64,000 nt of DNA from Trichomonas vaginalis G3 (lineage: Eukaryota; Parabasalia; Trichomonadida; Trichomonadidae), in contig NC_067208.1 of assembly GCF_026262505.1 (NCBI RefSeq), forward strand, positions 18,857,962 through 18,921,961, read 5' to 3'. A program made the position numbers and the translations under genes. This document shows positions 42,101-50,510 of the stretch, piece by piece; position 1 is the stretch's first letter; every line of letters starts with the position of its first letter. The notes beneath the pieces are model-generated. The model searched no databases, was not told where the DNA came from, and worked only from the letters and a program-made list of their open reading frames with translations.

Positions 42101-42934
42101 TATAAGAAAGAAGGAAATCCTTTGCAAGAAAATATAAAGCTCATTCTGAACAGTATTTATGGCAAAACTATTCTTTCTCCTATTGAGTCAAAAATAACCA
42201 TAGTAAATGACAAAGATGCTATAAGATATGCCATCAGAAACTACAACCATATAGTGAAGTTCGATGGTTTGGATGGTTCGGATAAAACTATTTTCAAGCT
42301 AACGAAAAGCATTTGCAGACACTTTAACTTCTGTCCACTTGGTGTTAATATCTTATCTATGTCGAAGAGAATAATGTGTGAAGTATTCTGAACTGCTGAA
42401 GATATGGGACTTCAAATCTTCTACCAGGACTGTGATAGCATGCATATTTTCAATGAAGACATACCAAAGCTTGCAGCAGAATTTAAGAAGAGATACGGTA
42501 GAGAACTTATAGGAAAGAACCTTGGTCAATTTCATTCTGACTTCGCAGAAATAACACCTGGAAAACAAAGTTTAGCATACAAGTCAATATTTTGTGGAAA
42601 GAAGACCTACATAGACTTACTCACGAATGATTTAAATGAAGTTGCATTTCATGCACGTTGCAAAGGTGTCAAACAAGACGTCCTTGCTTTAACAGCTAAT
42701 GAAATGTTTCCTGAAGCTATACAATGCTATTACAATGAAGATAAGAACATTCACATACCTGTTGGAACATATGACAAAGACTCTGAGTTCAGTTTAATGA
42801 AACTTTACAAAGCACTTCATGATGGTCAAGAGATTGGATTTGACTTATGTAAGTCTTCTAGTCCTTGCTTTGCTGAAAAGTTTAACTTCTCAATAACGAC
42901 TAAAACAAGCTTTATTCGTAAGTTGAAGTTCTGA
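39162..42934 (+). pseudogene. Polinton family B DNA polymerase region, broken
   Basis: The long plus-strand region holds the polymerase. The first third (to about 40547) encodes an N-terminal section of the kind that precedes the exonuclease in Polinton polymerases, with a stretch like NCFVYACIQAGVNEE. The catalytic section has exonuclease motifs FFADFECSTDG, YFHNLSYDINFI and YCKQDVRIL, then polymerase motifs DFDAVSLYPSAI, LILNSIYGKTI and a YxDxDS-type motif region, the set of protein-primed family B polymerases. Such enzymes start replication from a protein bound to the ends of a linear genome. The copy is broken, about three breaks or more. Confidence 0.88.
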
Positions 42935-42994
42935 GGTCATTTATTTTTGTCAGCAATGAGGTCATTCGTGATAAAAATAAAACTAGCGTAGATT
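42935..42994. terminator. Convergent gene-end region with TTTATTTTTG and GATAAAAATAAA
   Basis: Short spacer between the polymerase end and the convergent 42995-43852 gene end. It carries TTTATTTTTG (42939-42948) on one strand and GATAAAAATAAA near 42970. Similar strings punctuate most gene boundaries of this Polinton. Confidence 0.35.
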
Positions 42995-43852
42995 TTACAA
43001 TACTGCGATGGTAGAGTTTAAGAGTTGTGCTTCAATGTAGAGACAGTCCTTATGGTCTGGAGGTAAGAACACTGGGCAGTTATGGTCATGAGTGGAGAAC
43101 ATGTCTATCCAAAACTCACGATTGAAGCCAGTTAATTTATAGTATTTAGGGTTAGGAAGTGGTGAAGTTCTTGTATGACCAATGAACTCATTTTCAACTC
43201 CCTTACTTAAGTTTGAATATAATATAGCTTGCTTTCTATCCCAAATACCTGGAAATCTAATTTCGGAAAATTCATTTTTCCTCGGAAGCATTGCATCATA
43301 ATTGAAAACATTCTTGAAATCATCACTTGGTTCAGAGATTTGAAATCTTATACGTAATGGATTTTTTTTCTCTTTAGCGACTTCATTGAATGGTGAGAAT
43401 ACAATGAATTGACAGTCATGAGTTCCATCTTCATTTGGTACAAACTCGTAATGAAAAGCTATTAATCTTTCTACAATTCCTTCTTCTTTCAGTTGTGCAA
43501 GAAACTCACGTAAAGGCTGTAAAGTTTGTACTTCAATGTTAAACTTCTTTTGAAAATTTTCGTAAAATGTAATTATACAGTCTTCTAACGTCGTACTGTT
43601 TTTAAAGTATTTGTATATGTGAATGTTTTGGGCGTTTAAAGACTGTTCGTCATTTTCTATCTCGACTTGAAGTATAAAGTCAACCTTTCTGAAAGCACGT
43701 GTTATATACATATTTGTTATGCTAATGTACTTCTCTTCATTTATGTTCACAATCCAGTCTGTTGGAAACTTAAACGTTACTCTGTTCCCCTTTATTTTGA
43801 CGTCAGGGTTTTCACTACTGAACGCAACAGATAAAGGTATTTGTCTATACAT
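42995..43852 (-). CDS. Polinton hypothetical beta-rich structural protein
   Basis: 285 residues, MYRQIPLSVAFSSENPDVKI. Strand-rich, with VTFKFPTDWIVNINEEKYIS near the N-terminus and a C-terminal part with HNCPVFLPPDHKDCLYIEAQ. No family or catalytic residues recognised. A TTTTTATCC motif lies 8-16 bases before the ATG. It sits in the capsid-side half of the element, so a minor virion component is a reasonable guess. Confidence 0.6.
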   Translation of the reverse strand: MYRQIPLSVAFSSENPDVKIKGNRVTFKFPTDWIVNINEEKYISITNMYITRAFRKVDFILQVEIENDEQSLNAQNIHIYKYFKNSTTLEDCIITFYENFQKKFNIEVQTLQPLREFLAQLKEEGIVERLIAFHYEFVPNEDGTHDCQFIVFSPFNEVAKEKKNPLRIRFQISEPSDDFKNVFNYDAMLPRKNEFSEIRFPGIWDRKQAILYSNLSKGVENEFIGHTRTSPLPNPKYYKLTGFNREFWIDMFSTHDHNCPVFLPPDHKDCLYIEAQLLNSTIAVL

Positions 43853-43876
43853 TTAATTCGGATAAAAATAAACCAT

Positions 43877-44137
43877 TTACTCTTTCTTTGCTTCAGCTTC
43901 TTTAGCTTTTGCTTCAGCTTCTTCTCTAGCTTTTTTCGCCAGTAGTCTTGGGTTCTTCTGTCTTCCAGCAGCTAATGCAGCAAGTTGTTTTTCACTAAGT
44001 TTTCTCTTTGGTCTCTCTGGCTTTTGTTCTTGTTTTTGTTCCTTCAGTTCGGATAAAATTTGCTCACGAATTTCTTTCTTCAATGCTTCAACATCTATGA
44101 CCCCTTGGGTCTTGTCCGTAGGGCTTGTCTGAGTCAT
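43877..44137 (-). CDS. Polinton small charged coiled-coil protein
   Basis: 86 residues: Glu/Lys-rich helix (EALKKEIREQILSELKEQKQ), a basic KPERPKRKLSEKQLAALAAGRQ segment, then a highly charged Ala/Glu/Lys tail. It is likely a DNA- or RNA-binding or scaffold helix. A TTTTTATCTG motif (44154-44145) lies just upstream, and the gene lies directly upstream of 42995-43852 in the same direction. Confidence 0.5.
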   Translation of the reverse strand: MTQTSPTDKTQGVIDVEALKKEIREQILSELKEQKQEQKPERPKRKLSEKQLAALAAGRQKNPRLLAKKAREEAEAKAKEAEAKKE

Positions 44138-44181
44138 TTGACTGCAGATAAAAACAAAATTAAAACTTTAACCGATGTAAA

Positions 44182-44616
44182 ATGAGCTTGTCAAAATCAG
44201 AGCGAAAGGATGTTGTATTAAATGACGCAAGAGGAATACAACATCCTTTCTATTACGTAAGTCAGAGTAAAGATGGTAAAATATACGTAAGAAAAAGAAA
44301 GGTTCCATTAGCGAATGCAGAAAGCGACAACATTAAGGTGTATGGCAAGGGTGAAGTCCACGAAGCCCATGTTAAGCCTTCTATTCAAACTGAAAAGTCA
44401 ATAGAACCAGAAGAAAAGAAGCCAGATGTACTTTCAATAACGAACCAAGAGCTTATTGCAAAGTTCGTGAATTTCATTGAAAAACAAACCGAGTCAAAGA
44501 ATCCTGACCCGCCAGTGAAAGAAGTTGAGACAAAAGAGAATGTACAGTTCATTGAAAATGACAAGAAACAACTTCCACCACGAATGCCAAGAAGAAGAGT
44601 GAGAATAATGAAGTAA
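44182..44616 (+). CDS. Polinton small hypothetical protein upstream of capsid gene
   Basis: 144 residues. The start is MSLSKSERKDVVLNDARGIQ, followed by a small beta-like part (FYYVSQSKDGKIYVRKRKVP), a disordered middle and a basic C-terminus (PPRMPRRRVRIMK). It lies 27 bases before the major capsid gene on the same strand, so a capsid-associated role is likely. Family not recognised. Confidence 0.55.
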   Translation: MSLSKSERKDVVLNDARGIQHPFYYVSQSKDGKIYVRKRKVPLANAESDNIKVYGKGEVHEAHVKPSIQTEKSIEPEEKKPDVLSITNQELIAKFVNFIEKQTESKNPDPPVKEVETKENVQFIENDKKQLPPRMPRRRVRIMK

Positions 44617-44623
44617 ATAGATA

Positions 44624-44643
44624 TTTTTATCTGAAGTAAATAC
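44624..44643 (+). promoter_or_regulatory. TTTTTATCTG motif before the major capsid gene
   Basis: TTTTTATCTG at 44624-44633 lies about 10 bases before the ATG at 44644, matching motifs before other genes of this element. Confidence 0.45.
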
Positions 44644-46217
44644 ATGCAGAACGAACAGTTAAACGAATTTACTCCAGCAGAGCATATTCATCAGATTCGC
44701 TCATATTTCGATATCATAGACAATGCAGTTCAAATTGGTGACACTAATAGAAAATATTCTGACGCAAAGATTCCATCACAACCTGGAACTGCTAAAGATA
44801 ACACATGGGTAACATTCAATCTCTCACCTCCTGGTGAAAATATGTTGGACCTTTACAATACATTCATTACGTATAAAATGGAAGGTCAATTTATTGTAGA
44901 TAAAGAAATTGGTTCAGGTTCCAATAAAACAAACCCACCAGGATTTTGGATTGGTTTCGATGACGCTTTCTATGCAGTTGCTGGATATCAAATCCTTGCA
45001 AATGGTCGTATCGTATATTCTCAAGACAACGCAAGAGAAGAAGCATATATAACTTCAAACTCACAAACTACCGAACAAATAAAGAAAGTAGATGTTTTCT
45101 CAAAGACTCGACATGAAGATGTATGGAGTCATTCGGGAACATGCAGAACAGGACAAATTGTTAGTGGTCCAATTACAGCAGGAAAATCATTTGATTTTAA
45201 GCTTCGTTTAAGAATTCCTCTTAGAAGATTCCTTCCATTAGAAGCTATTCGATTTATTCCAGCTTTTGCAGGAAACATTCAGCTTAAAGTAAAGTTCAGT
45301 AGCGACGCCTTACAATGCACATCTATATCTGTAAATGATATCATTGCTTTCAATCCAACTCTTAAAGTTGCATTTGCTTCAGATTCAAATCCACCGACAA
45401 ATAAATTTGTTCCATGGAATGAACCATTCACTATGATAACGAAGGCAGTAGAAGCTAGTGGAACAGTTACTATTACAACTGTAACCCAGCAACTATTTCG
45501 AACAAAGATGGATTTTAATGAATGTTTCATTCATCCAAAGTCATTCTCTTTAGACCCTAACATTTATACAGAACTTGTAGAACATTATACAAACGAGGCT
45601 TTATGTTTTCCTGTTAAAGTTATGGATTGGATTCCTATGGACGGTTCATTCTCAAAGAATACAGATAGTTCAAGTGCAACATTTACAGCAGCTTATACGC
45701 CTATTAATGTTAAAAGTATTTGGGCACTATTTAGAAAGAAAGACAACTATTATGTTAATTTTGAGAACCCTAAGTTTAAATATCTTCAGCTTTCCATGGG
45801 AGCTTATGGAAATATGCCTGCAGAACCTGAAAATCATATGGACCTGTATTTTATGAAATGGTTGCGAACGCCTGCAATACAAACAATGATATGATAGGAT
45901 TTAATGAAGATGTTATGAGGTCATTGGTGGATGATGGTAGTGTGGAACATAAATGGGATAGCTATGACAACACACATTTCTTATGTGGTTTTCCAACAGA
46001 AGTGGACTTTTGCTTCCAGCAAGGTCAAACATCTACTGCTCCAATAACATACAAATTGTCTGTTAAAGGACCTATTGAACTAGCAACTGAAAATGTACCA
46101 AAGCCACTTATTGGATTTATGAGGGATTGTTGCTTTGCCATTCAGGTGCGTGCTAATGGCATCCCCATAATAAGATTAGATGACTATAACTTAGCTGCGG
46201 ACGACAGTGAGGAATAA
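44644..46217 (+). pseudogene. Polinton major capsid protein (double jelly roll type), broken
   Basis: The region encodes a protein of the size and composition expected for a Polinton double-jelly-roll major capsid protein. The N-terminus is MQNEQLNEFTPAEHIHQIRS, followed by alternating strands, with ENMLDLYNTFITYKMEGQF, IRFIPAFAGNIQLKVKF and a C-terminal domain rich in strands. Assignment rests on position, length and pattern; I cannot run a structure search. It is broken, about one break. It is flanked by small capsid-side genes on the same strand. Confidence 0.75.
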
Positions 46218-46246
46218 AGGATGAACGTTTATTTTAAAGCTTATAA

Positions 46247-46717
46247 ATGAGTTCTTCATCAAGCTCTCGTGAACCTTCACCATCTATGAAACAAACTTTA
46301 CCAAACGATTATGGAGCACCTATTGAATATTTCTTACGAGCTGCACAATGGCAAAGAGCAGTCTCACCAAGGTTAGGTGTTCCACCAGCTCCTGTCAAAA
46401 ATAGCATTTGGTCAAGTCCTTATATAAGATATGGTCTCCCACTAGGTTTGCTAGCTACAGCAGGAGCAGTTATGATGTTGAAAAGCAATAAAGCAAATGT
46501 TGTAAATAATACTGAAGTAGCTGAAGTTAAACAAACTCCAACACCTTCGCCAAAACCAACGTCAAAACCAACGCCTTCACAAGCAAAACCTTCAATGACT
46601 CCTGAACCTATGGAAGTACAAACTCCTGTTCAAAAGTCAACTCCTAAACCGACTCCAACATTTAAACCAGAACCTACTCCTCAAATAAATCGTAAAACTC
46701 CTGCGTTTCCTTACTGA
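46247..46717 (+). CDS. Polinton membrane-anchored proline-rich protein
   Basis: 156 residues. After a Ser-rich start there is one probable transmembrane segment (YGLPLGLLATAGAVMMLK, about 66-83), then a long Pro/Thr/Lys-rich tail of short repeats (TPTPSPKPTSKPTPS, TPKPTPTFKPEPTP). A single membrane span with a stiff Pro-rich arm could be an inner-membrane or envelope protein of a virion, or an entry spike. No family recognised. It is 29 bases after the capsid gene end on the same strand. Confidence 0.6.
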   Translation: MSSSSSSREPSPSMKQTLPNDYGAPIEYFLRAAQWQRAVSPRLGVPPAPVKNSIWSSPYIRYGLPLGLLATAGAVMMLKSNKANVVNNTEVAEVKQTPTPSPKPTSKPTPSQAKPSMTPEPMEVQTPVQKSTPKPTPTFKPEPTPQINRKTPAFPY

Positions 46718-46765
46718 AAAAATAACGTTATTTTTATTTAATATTAAAATTTTTATTTGATTGAA

Positions 46766-47002
46766 ATGACGACTAAAGTCACTGAAGCAATGAAACAAAA
46801 GTTTTTGGTAGAATACATTAAATCAGGAACTATTCCAGAAGGTTTTTACATTCATACTATGAAGGATGGTAGAGTTCAGTTTAGAAAGATAAAGCAACCA
46901 TTAGATAAAGAAGGAATTTTGAGAAAGATTAAACTTCATGAGGACAACATTGCTGAACTTAAGAAGAAGTTAGAAGAGTTGGAGAAAGGAAGAGAGTTAT
47001 AA
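46766..47002 (+). CDS. Polinton small coiled-coil protein
   Basis: 78 residues from the ATG at 46766; an in-frame TTG three codons upstream is not needed. MTTKVTEAMKQKFLVEYIKS is followed by a small beta-like part and a C-terminal leucine/lysine coiled coil (NIAELKKKLEELEKGREL). Family unknown. Confidence 0.5.
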   Translation: MTTKVTEAMKQKFLVEYIKSGTIPEGFYIHTMKDGRVQFRKIKQPLDKEGILRKIKLHEDNIAELKKKLEELEKGREL

Positions 47003-47065
47003 AGCAATGAATTCAACAGGGTAGAAAAGAGGTTAGAAATCGGGTTAGATCTAACCATCTACCCT

Positions 47066-47674
47066 AAGTTTATTTTTGTGCTATGTTTTCATACGTGTGA
47101 GGGTGGTGATATCATTAATTTTTATATAAATGACGAAAACTATTGAGATAACAAACTACAACGGTCATGAGTTCAAGAATTTGTTCTTCGTTCCTCGTGA
47201 AAATACATTCTATCAGATACGAGGGAGAAAGGGTAAAGTTAGTTTGAGCGTTTATGACTACAAGCATAATGGAAAGTTTATACAAGCATACGATACAAAC
47301 GGTAAGCGTGTTTCATTAGCTTTGTCAAAACTTACTAACATTTATTTTGACAGTGACTTTGACTCTGACGATTGGAGCGACAGCAGCGATACTGAAGAAT
47401 ATGAAGTATTGTGTGAAGCACAGCAATGGGAGGAGTTGCAATACTTTTGTAAGTGAGAACATTAGTGGGAACGTTAGTGAGAACGTTTATTTTTTCATTA
47501 GTGAAGTCGTTAGCGAAAATGTTAGTGAGGTGAAGTGGTTGGCGGCTTTGTAAATATTTAAGGTTAAGTTAGTGTTGTCGTTTGTGTTGCAAAATATACG
47601 TTAACGGTTTTGTAAAGTATCAAATTCATATATCAAGGGTAAGGTGGAACGCAGTGCCTCCGTACCCTTGATAT
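47066..47674 (-). repeat. Polinton right terminal inverted repeat
   Basis: Reverse complement of 27354-27962 with only a few differences. The outer 45 bases again form an internal inverted repeat (47630-47641 with 47663-47674). Confidence 0.92.
47130..47456 (+). CDS. Polinton end-encoded small protein, right copy
   Basis: Encodes the same 108 residues as the left-end copy at 27572-27898, in mirror orientation, so both copies read outward. Identical products suggest either a very recent insertion or end-to-end copy correction. Family unknown; see the left copy for composition. Confidence 0.72.
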   Translation: MTKTIEITNYNGHEFKNLFFVPRENTFYQIRGRKGKVSLSVYDYKHNGKFIQAYDTNGKRVSLALSKLTNIYFDSDFDSDDWSDSSDTEEYEVLCEAQQWEELQYFCK

Positions 47675-47680
47675 GTATAC
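47675..47680. repeat. Polinton target-site duplication, right copy (GTATAC)
   Basis: The same six bases as at 27348-27353, directly outside the right inverted repeat. Confidence 0.8.
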
Positions 47681-48206
47681 TAACTCAGATGTTCATTATT
47701 TTAGGGGTGTTCGTGGCCAGTATATTTATGGCATAATCGATGATTTTAGCCGCAAAGTCCTAGCGTGTATACAAATACCAGATATGCTGGCAGCGACGAC
47801 AGCGAACGTTGCGGCTTCCGCCTTCATTGAATTTGGCGCCCCTTATTATTTCTGGACCGACAACGGTTCAGAAAATAGGGGCGCCTTTCAAGATCTACTT
47901 GATCTTTGGGGCGTCCAATGGCGGCATACAGACTCTCATTCTCCCTACCAAAATGGGAAGATTGAGAGATTCTGGCCGACATTGGAGCGCTGCCAAAGCA
48001 CTCAGGCTATTCCTGCCTTTATTTGGGAGTACAATAATAACACACCGCATGAAGATCTCCCAATTAATCCATTAACTGGAACAAATTACACGCCAAATCA
48101 AATGTATCAGCTGAAACCGAAATACACAAATGCAGATACAGAAAGGTTGTGGCAAATATGGGATACAGATACAGGCATGACCGCTGTTGACACATTCACA
48201 GCGTAA
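47675..48206 (+). pseudogene. Outer-element transposase, C-terminal part
   Basis: About 175 codons of the rve/DDE core and tail. It shows YIYGIIDDFSRKVL, a TDNGSEN string with the second catalytic Asp (about residue 68 of this part), and SPYQNGKIERFWPTLER with the conserved Glu. The tail ends LTGTNYTPNQMYQL and DTFTA. These are the signatures of IS3/IS481-type and retroviral integrase-type transposases. It is separated from its N-terminal part (26883-27353) by the Polinton. The apparent ATG at 47673 is made by the Polinton end and is not a native start. Confidence 0.82.
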
Positions 48207-48619
48207 TAATAAACATAATTTTTTAATTTCATTTTTAACAAGTTTTTTTAAATGTATGTAATGAATAATTCATTAGAATATGATAATGCACATTGTAACA
48301 GAATAGAACAATCACCAAATTTTTTTTTTGAAATTAAAAAATAAAAGTAAAAAGTATAAAGTAATCTAACCAAAAAGATATTTAAAAGAATTTTGGAAAA
48401 AACAGAATAAGGATAATGATATTATTTTAGATACACAATCGATGTATTGAAGAATAATCCGGTAAAATGATGATATAAAATTAGATTATTTTACAAGTAG
48501 CTAAAAGAATAAAACTATAATATAAATAAATGAAGTTTAATGAAACAATAAAGGTTAAATAAATAATAAAGATTTTTATTTTATATCAGTATTGAGAAGA
48601 AGTAACAGCTGACACTTGG
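48207..48619. other. Outer-element spacer between transposase and right satellite
   Basis: About 410 very AT-rich bases after the transposase stop. No coding frame or RNA gene was seen. It is unique compared with the left side. Confidence 0.45.
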
Positions 48620-49340
48620 TAGACACTTCTTTATGTCTAGAAAATTCTATCTTGCCTTTTATTTTTTTCTCGCTGTGAAACGTATTCGGTCTTTTTTTAA
48701 AAATTAATTTTTGTTAGAGATAAAGACTAAAACCGGTAAACAACTTCTTTATGTCTAGAAAATTCTATCTTGCCTTTTATTTTTTTCTCGCTGTGAAACA
48801 TTCGGTCTTTTTTTTAAAAATTAATTTTTTTGTTAGAGATAAGAGCTAAAACTCGGTAAACAACTTCTTTATGTCTAGAAAATTCTATCTTGCCTTTTAT
48901 TTTTTTCTCGCTGTGAAACGTATTCGGTCTTTTTTTTAAAAATTAATTTTTTGTTAGAGATAAGAGCTAAAACTCGGTAAACAACTTCTTTATGTCTAGA
49001 AAATTCTATCTTGCCTTTTATTTTTTCTCGCTGTGAAACGTATTCGGTCTTTTTTTTTAAAAATTAATTTTTTGTTAGAGATAAGAGCTAAAACTCGTAA
49101 ACAACTTCTTTATGTCTAGAAAATTCTATCTTGCCTTTTATTTTTTTCTCGCTGTGAAACGTATTCGGTCTTTTTTTTAAAAATTAATTTTTTGTTAGAG
49201 ATAGAGCTAAAACTCGGTAAACAACTTCTTTATGTCTAGAAAATTCTATCTTGCCTTTTATTTTTTTCTCGCTGTGAAACGTATTCGGTCTTTTTTTTTA
49301 AAAATTAATTTTTTGTTAGAGATAAGAGCTAAAACTTTGC
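48620..49340 (-). repeat. 121-bp satellite array, right, about 6 copies, inverted
   Basis: The same unit as the left array in reverse orientation, about six copies with slightly more variation in the T runs. The large difference in copy number from the left array points to unequal exchange or slippage after, or between, transpositions. Confidence 0.92.
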
Positions 49341-49919
49341 AGACAAACTCCCCCATGTCTAGCAATTTAACATTCGTCCCCATTTTTATATATTTGGTTT
49401 AGAATGTTCGAAAATGCGTAATATGGTCATTAATATTAATTGAAAAAGAACTGAATTAATTCAATCTGATCTCACAAAATACTTTAAATTACAAACTTTG
49501 TAGTTTGAATAGATCATTAGTATTAAACTCAAATAACTAGTTTATTTTTGAATAACAATTATTTGACTATTTTCAATTTTGTGAATTTTCCTTCAAAAAT
49601 CAAGTTTAAATATCTTATTTGCCATATAATTATAAATACAATGAAACATATTCGAAATTGAAAAGAATGACTTTTTCTGTTCTTTCAATCATTCAATTTG
49701 AATTTTGCAATATTGGATTTCTCATTAAATAGCTATTAAAAACAACAAGCAATTTAACTTACATTCAAATTTATTTGTGTTATATTCAATCTTCTCAAAA
49801 CTTATAATTTTCGGCTATAGCATGATTATATGCTATATAATATAATAAACCTATAATAGTATCATTCTTTCAATTATTTGAAGAGAAAACCGAAAAAATC
49901 TATTTTCGGTCTATAACAT
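49341..49919 (-). repeat. Outer element right terminal inverted repeat, unique part
   Basis: Reverse complement of about 20711-21264 with scattered differences. It ends directly next to the RPS5 stop codon. Confidence 0.88.
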
Positions 49920-50501
49920 TTAACGGTTAGACTTAGCAATGCGCTCAAGTTCGTCTTTCTTGCGGCAAGCATATGATGTCTGATCATTGTTTGAAGCAGC
50001 GATAAGTTCATCAGCGAGGCATTCGGCGATATTGCGAGATGAGCGGAAGGCAGCTTTGCGAACACCTTCTGTGATCAAGGAGAGAGCCTGATCGATACGG
50101 CGGAGTGGAGAAACGTCGCAAGCCTGGCGACGGACTGTGCCACCAACACCGATACGTGTGGAGTCTTCACGAGCACCGCAGTACTGAACACCCTTTACGA
50201 ATGTAACAATTGGGTTCTGGCCTGTAGAGACAGCGATGATATCAAAAGCGTGTTCAACAATGCGGATAGCAAGGAGTTTCTTGCCTGTGTTACGGCCACG
50301 GGACATGAGGTGATTGCAAAGGCGCTCAACAAGTGGGCATGAAACTTTCTGGAAACGCTTGTGAACATAACGGCCGGCTGTGTGTGGAACCATAACCTGC
50401 TGCTTCTCATGGACTGAGATGTAGTCAACGAGAGCTGGATCGAGCTGGCTGAAATCAACGTCGGAGTAGGCGTACTTGCCAAAAAGCTTTACGTCTTCCA
50501 T
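49920..50501 (-). CDS. RPS5: Small ribosomal subunit protein uS7 (RPS5)
   Basis: 193 residues, slightly short but complete for eukaryotic uS7. Visible family strings are KLFGKYAYSDVDFSQLDPAL (N-terminus), KRFQKVSCPLVERLCNHLMS, GRNTGKKLLAIRIVEHAFDI, GVQYCGAREDSTRIGVGG and VRRQACDVSPLRRIDQALSL, and the C-terminus KKDELERIAKSNR that reaches into the mRNA exit channel. It binds 18S rRNA in the head of the small subunit. The ATG at 50501 is preceded on the minus strand by CCTTTT (50510-50505), an alternative trichomonad initiator, as often seen at ribosomal protein genes. The stop TAA is followed by A, forming TAAA, and then immediately by the outer transposon end. Confidence 0.96.
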   Translation of the reverse strand: MEDVKLFGKYAYSDVDFSQLDPALVDYISVHEKQQVMVPHTAGRYVHKRFQKVSCPLVERLCNHLMSRGRNTGKKLLAIRIVEHAFDIIAVSTGQNPIVTFVKGVQYCGAREDSTRIGVGGTVRRQACDVSPLRRIDQALSLITEGVRKAAFRSSRNIAECLADELIAASNNDQTSYACRKKDELERIAKSNR

Positions 50502-50504
50502 TCG

Positions 50505-50510
50505 AAAAGG
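50505..50510 (-). promoter_or_regulatory. CCTTTT start element of RPS5
   Basis: CCTTTT lies 3 bases before the ATG. From memory, a CCTTTT motif has been reported as an initiator-like core element in Trichomonas vaginalis genes lacking the standard TCA initiator, along with a Myb-bound motif; a GGCGGTTTTG string near 50519 on the plus strand could be such a partner site. Confidence 0.45.

Larger units (their letters stand above)
27354..47674. mobile_element. Polinton/Maverick, 20.3 kb, fossil, inserted in the outer transposon
   Basis: Identified by inverted ends of about 610 bp, a 6-bp target duplication and the Polinton gene set: packaging ATPase, retroviral-type integrase, family B DNA polymerase of the protein-primed kind and a major capsid protein, plus minor structural candidates, a fibre-like protein and two KilA-N proteins. 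The length fits trichomonad Mavericks. An adenovirus-type protease was not recognised. Several core genes are broken, with roughly eight or more breaks in all, so the copy is a fossil. The inverted ends are nearly identical and their two copies of a 108-aa gene encode the same protein, so the insertion looks recent. Genes run in both directions and are tightly packed. Confidence 0.95.
20711..49919. mobile_element. Outer DNA transposon with rve/DDE transposase and long inverted ends, split by a Polinton
   Basis: The two outer edges are inverted copies: TGTTATAGACCGAAAATAGA at 20721 reappears reversed ending at 49918. The inverted match continues through about 600 unique bases and then into a shared 121-bp satellite. 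Between the arrays lie the two halves of one integrase-like transposase gene (26883-27353 and 47675-48206), separated by the Polinton at 27354-47674. Without the Polinton the element would be about 8.9 kb. The left end has a 10-bp duplication TGTTATAGAC at 20711-20730. I could not find a convincing target-site duplication. The family is not certain; IS3/IS481-like or Ginger-like rve transposons are the nearest types. The two ends differ at scattered positions and in satellite copy number. Confidence 0.85.

Noticed and set aside
27354-47674. Adenovirus-type cysteine protease expected in a Polinton
   Set aside because: None of the unassigned genes shows a recognisable His-Asp/Glu-Cys pattern of that family, so it is not called.
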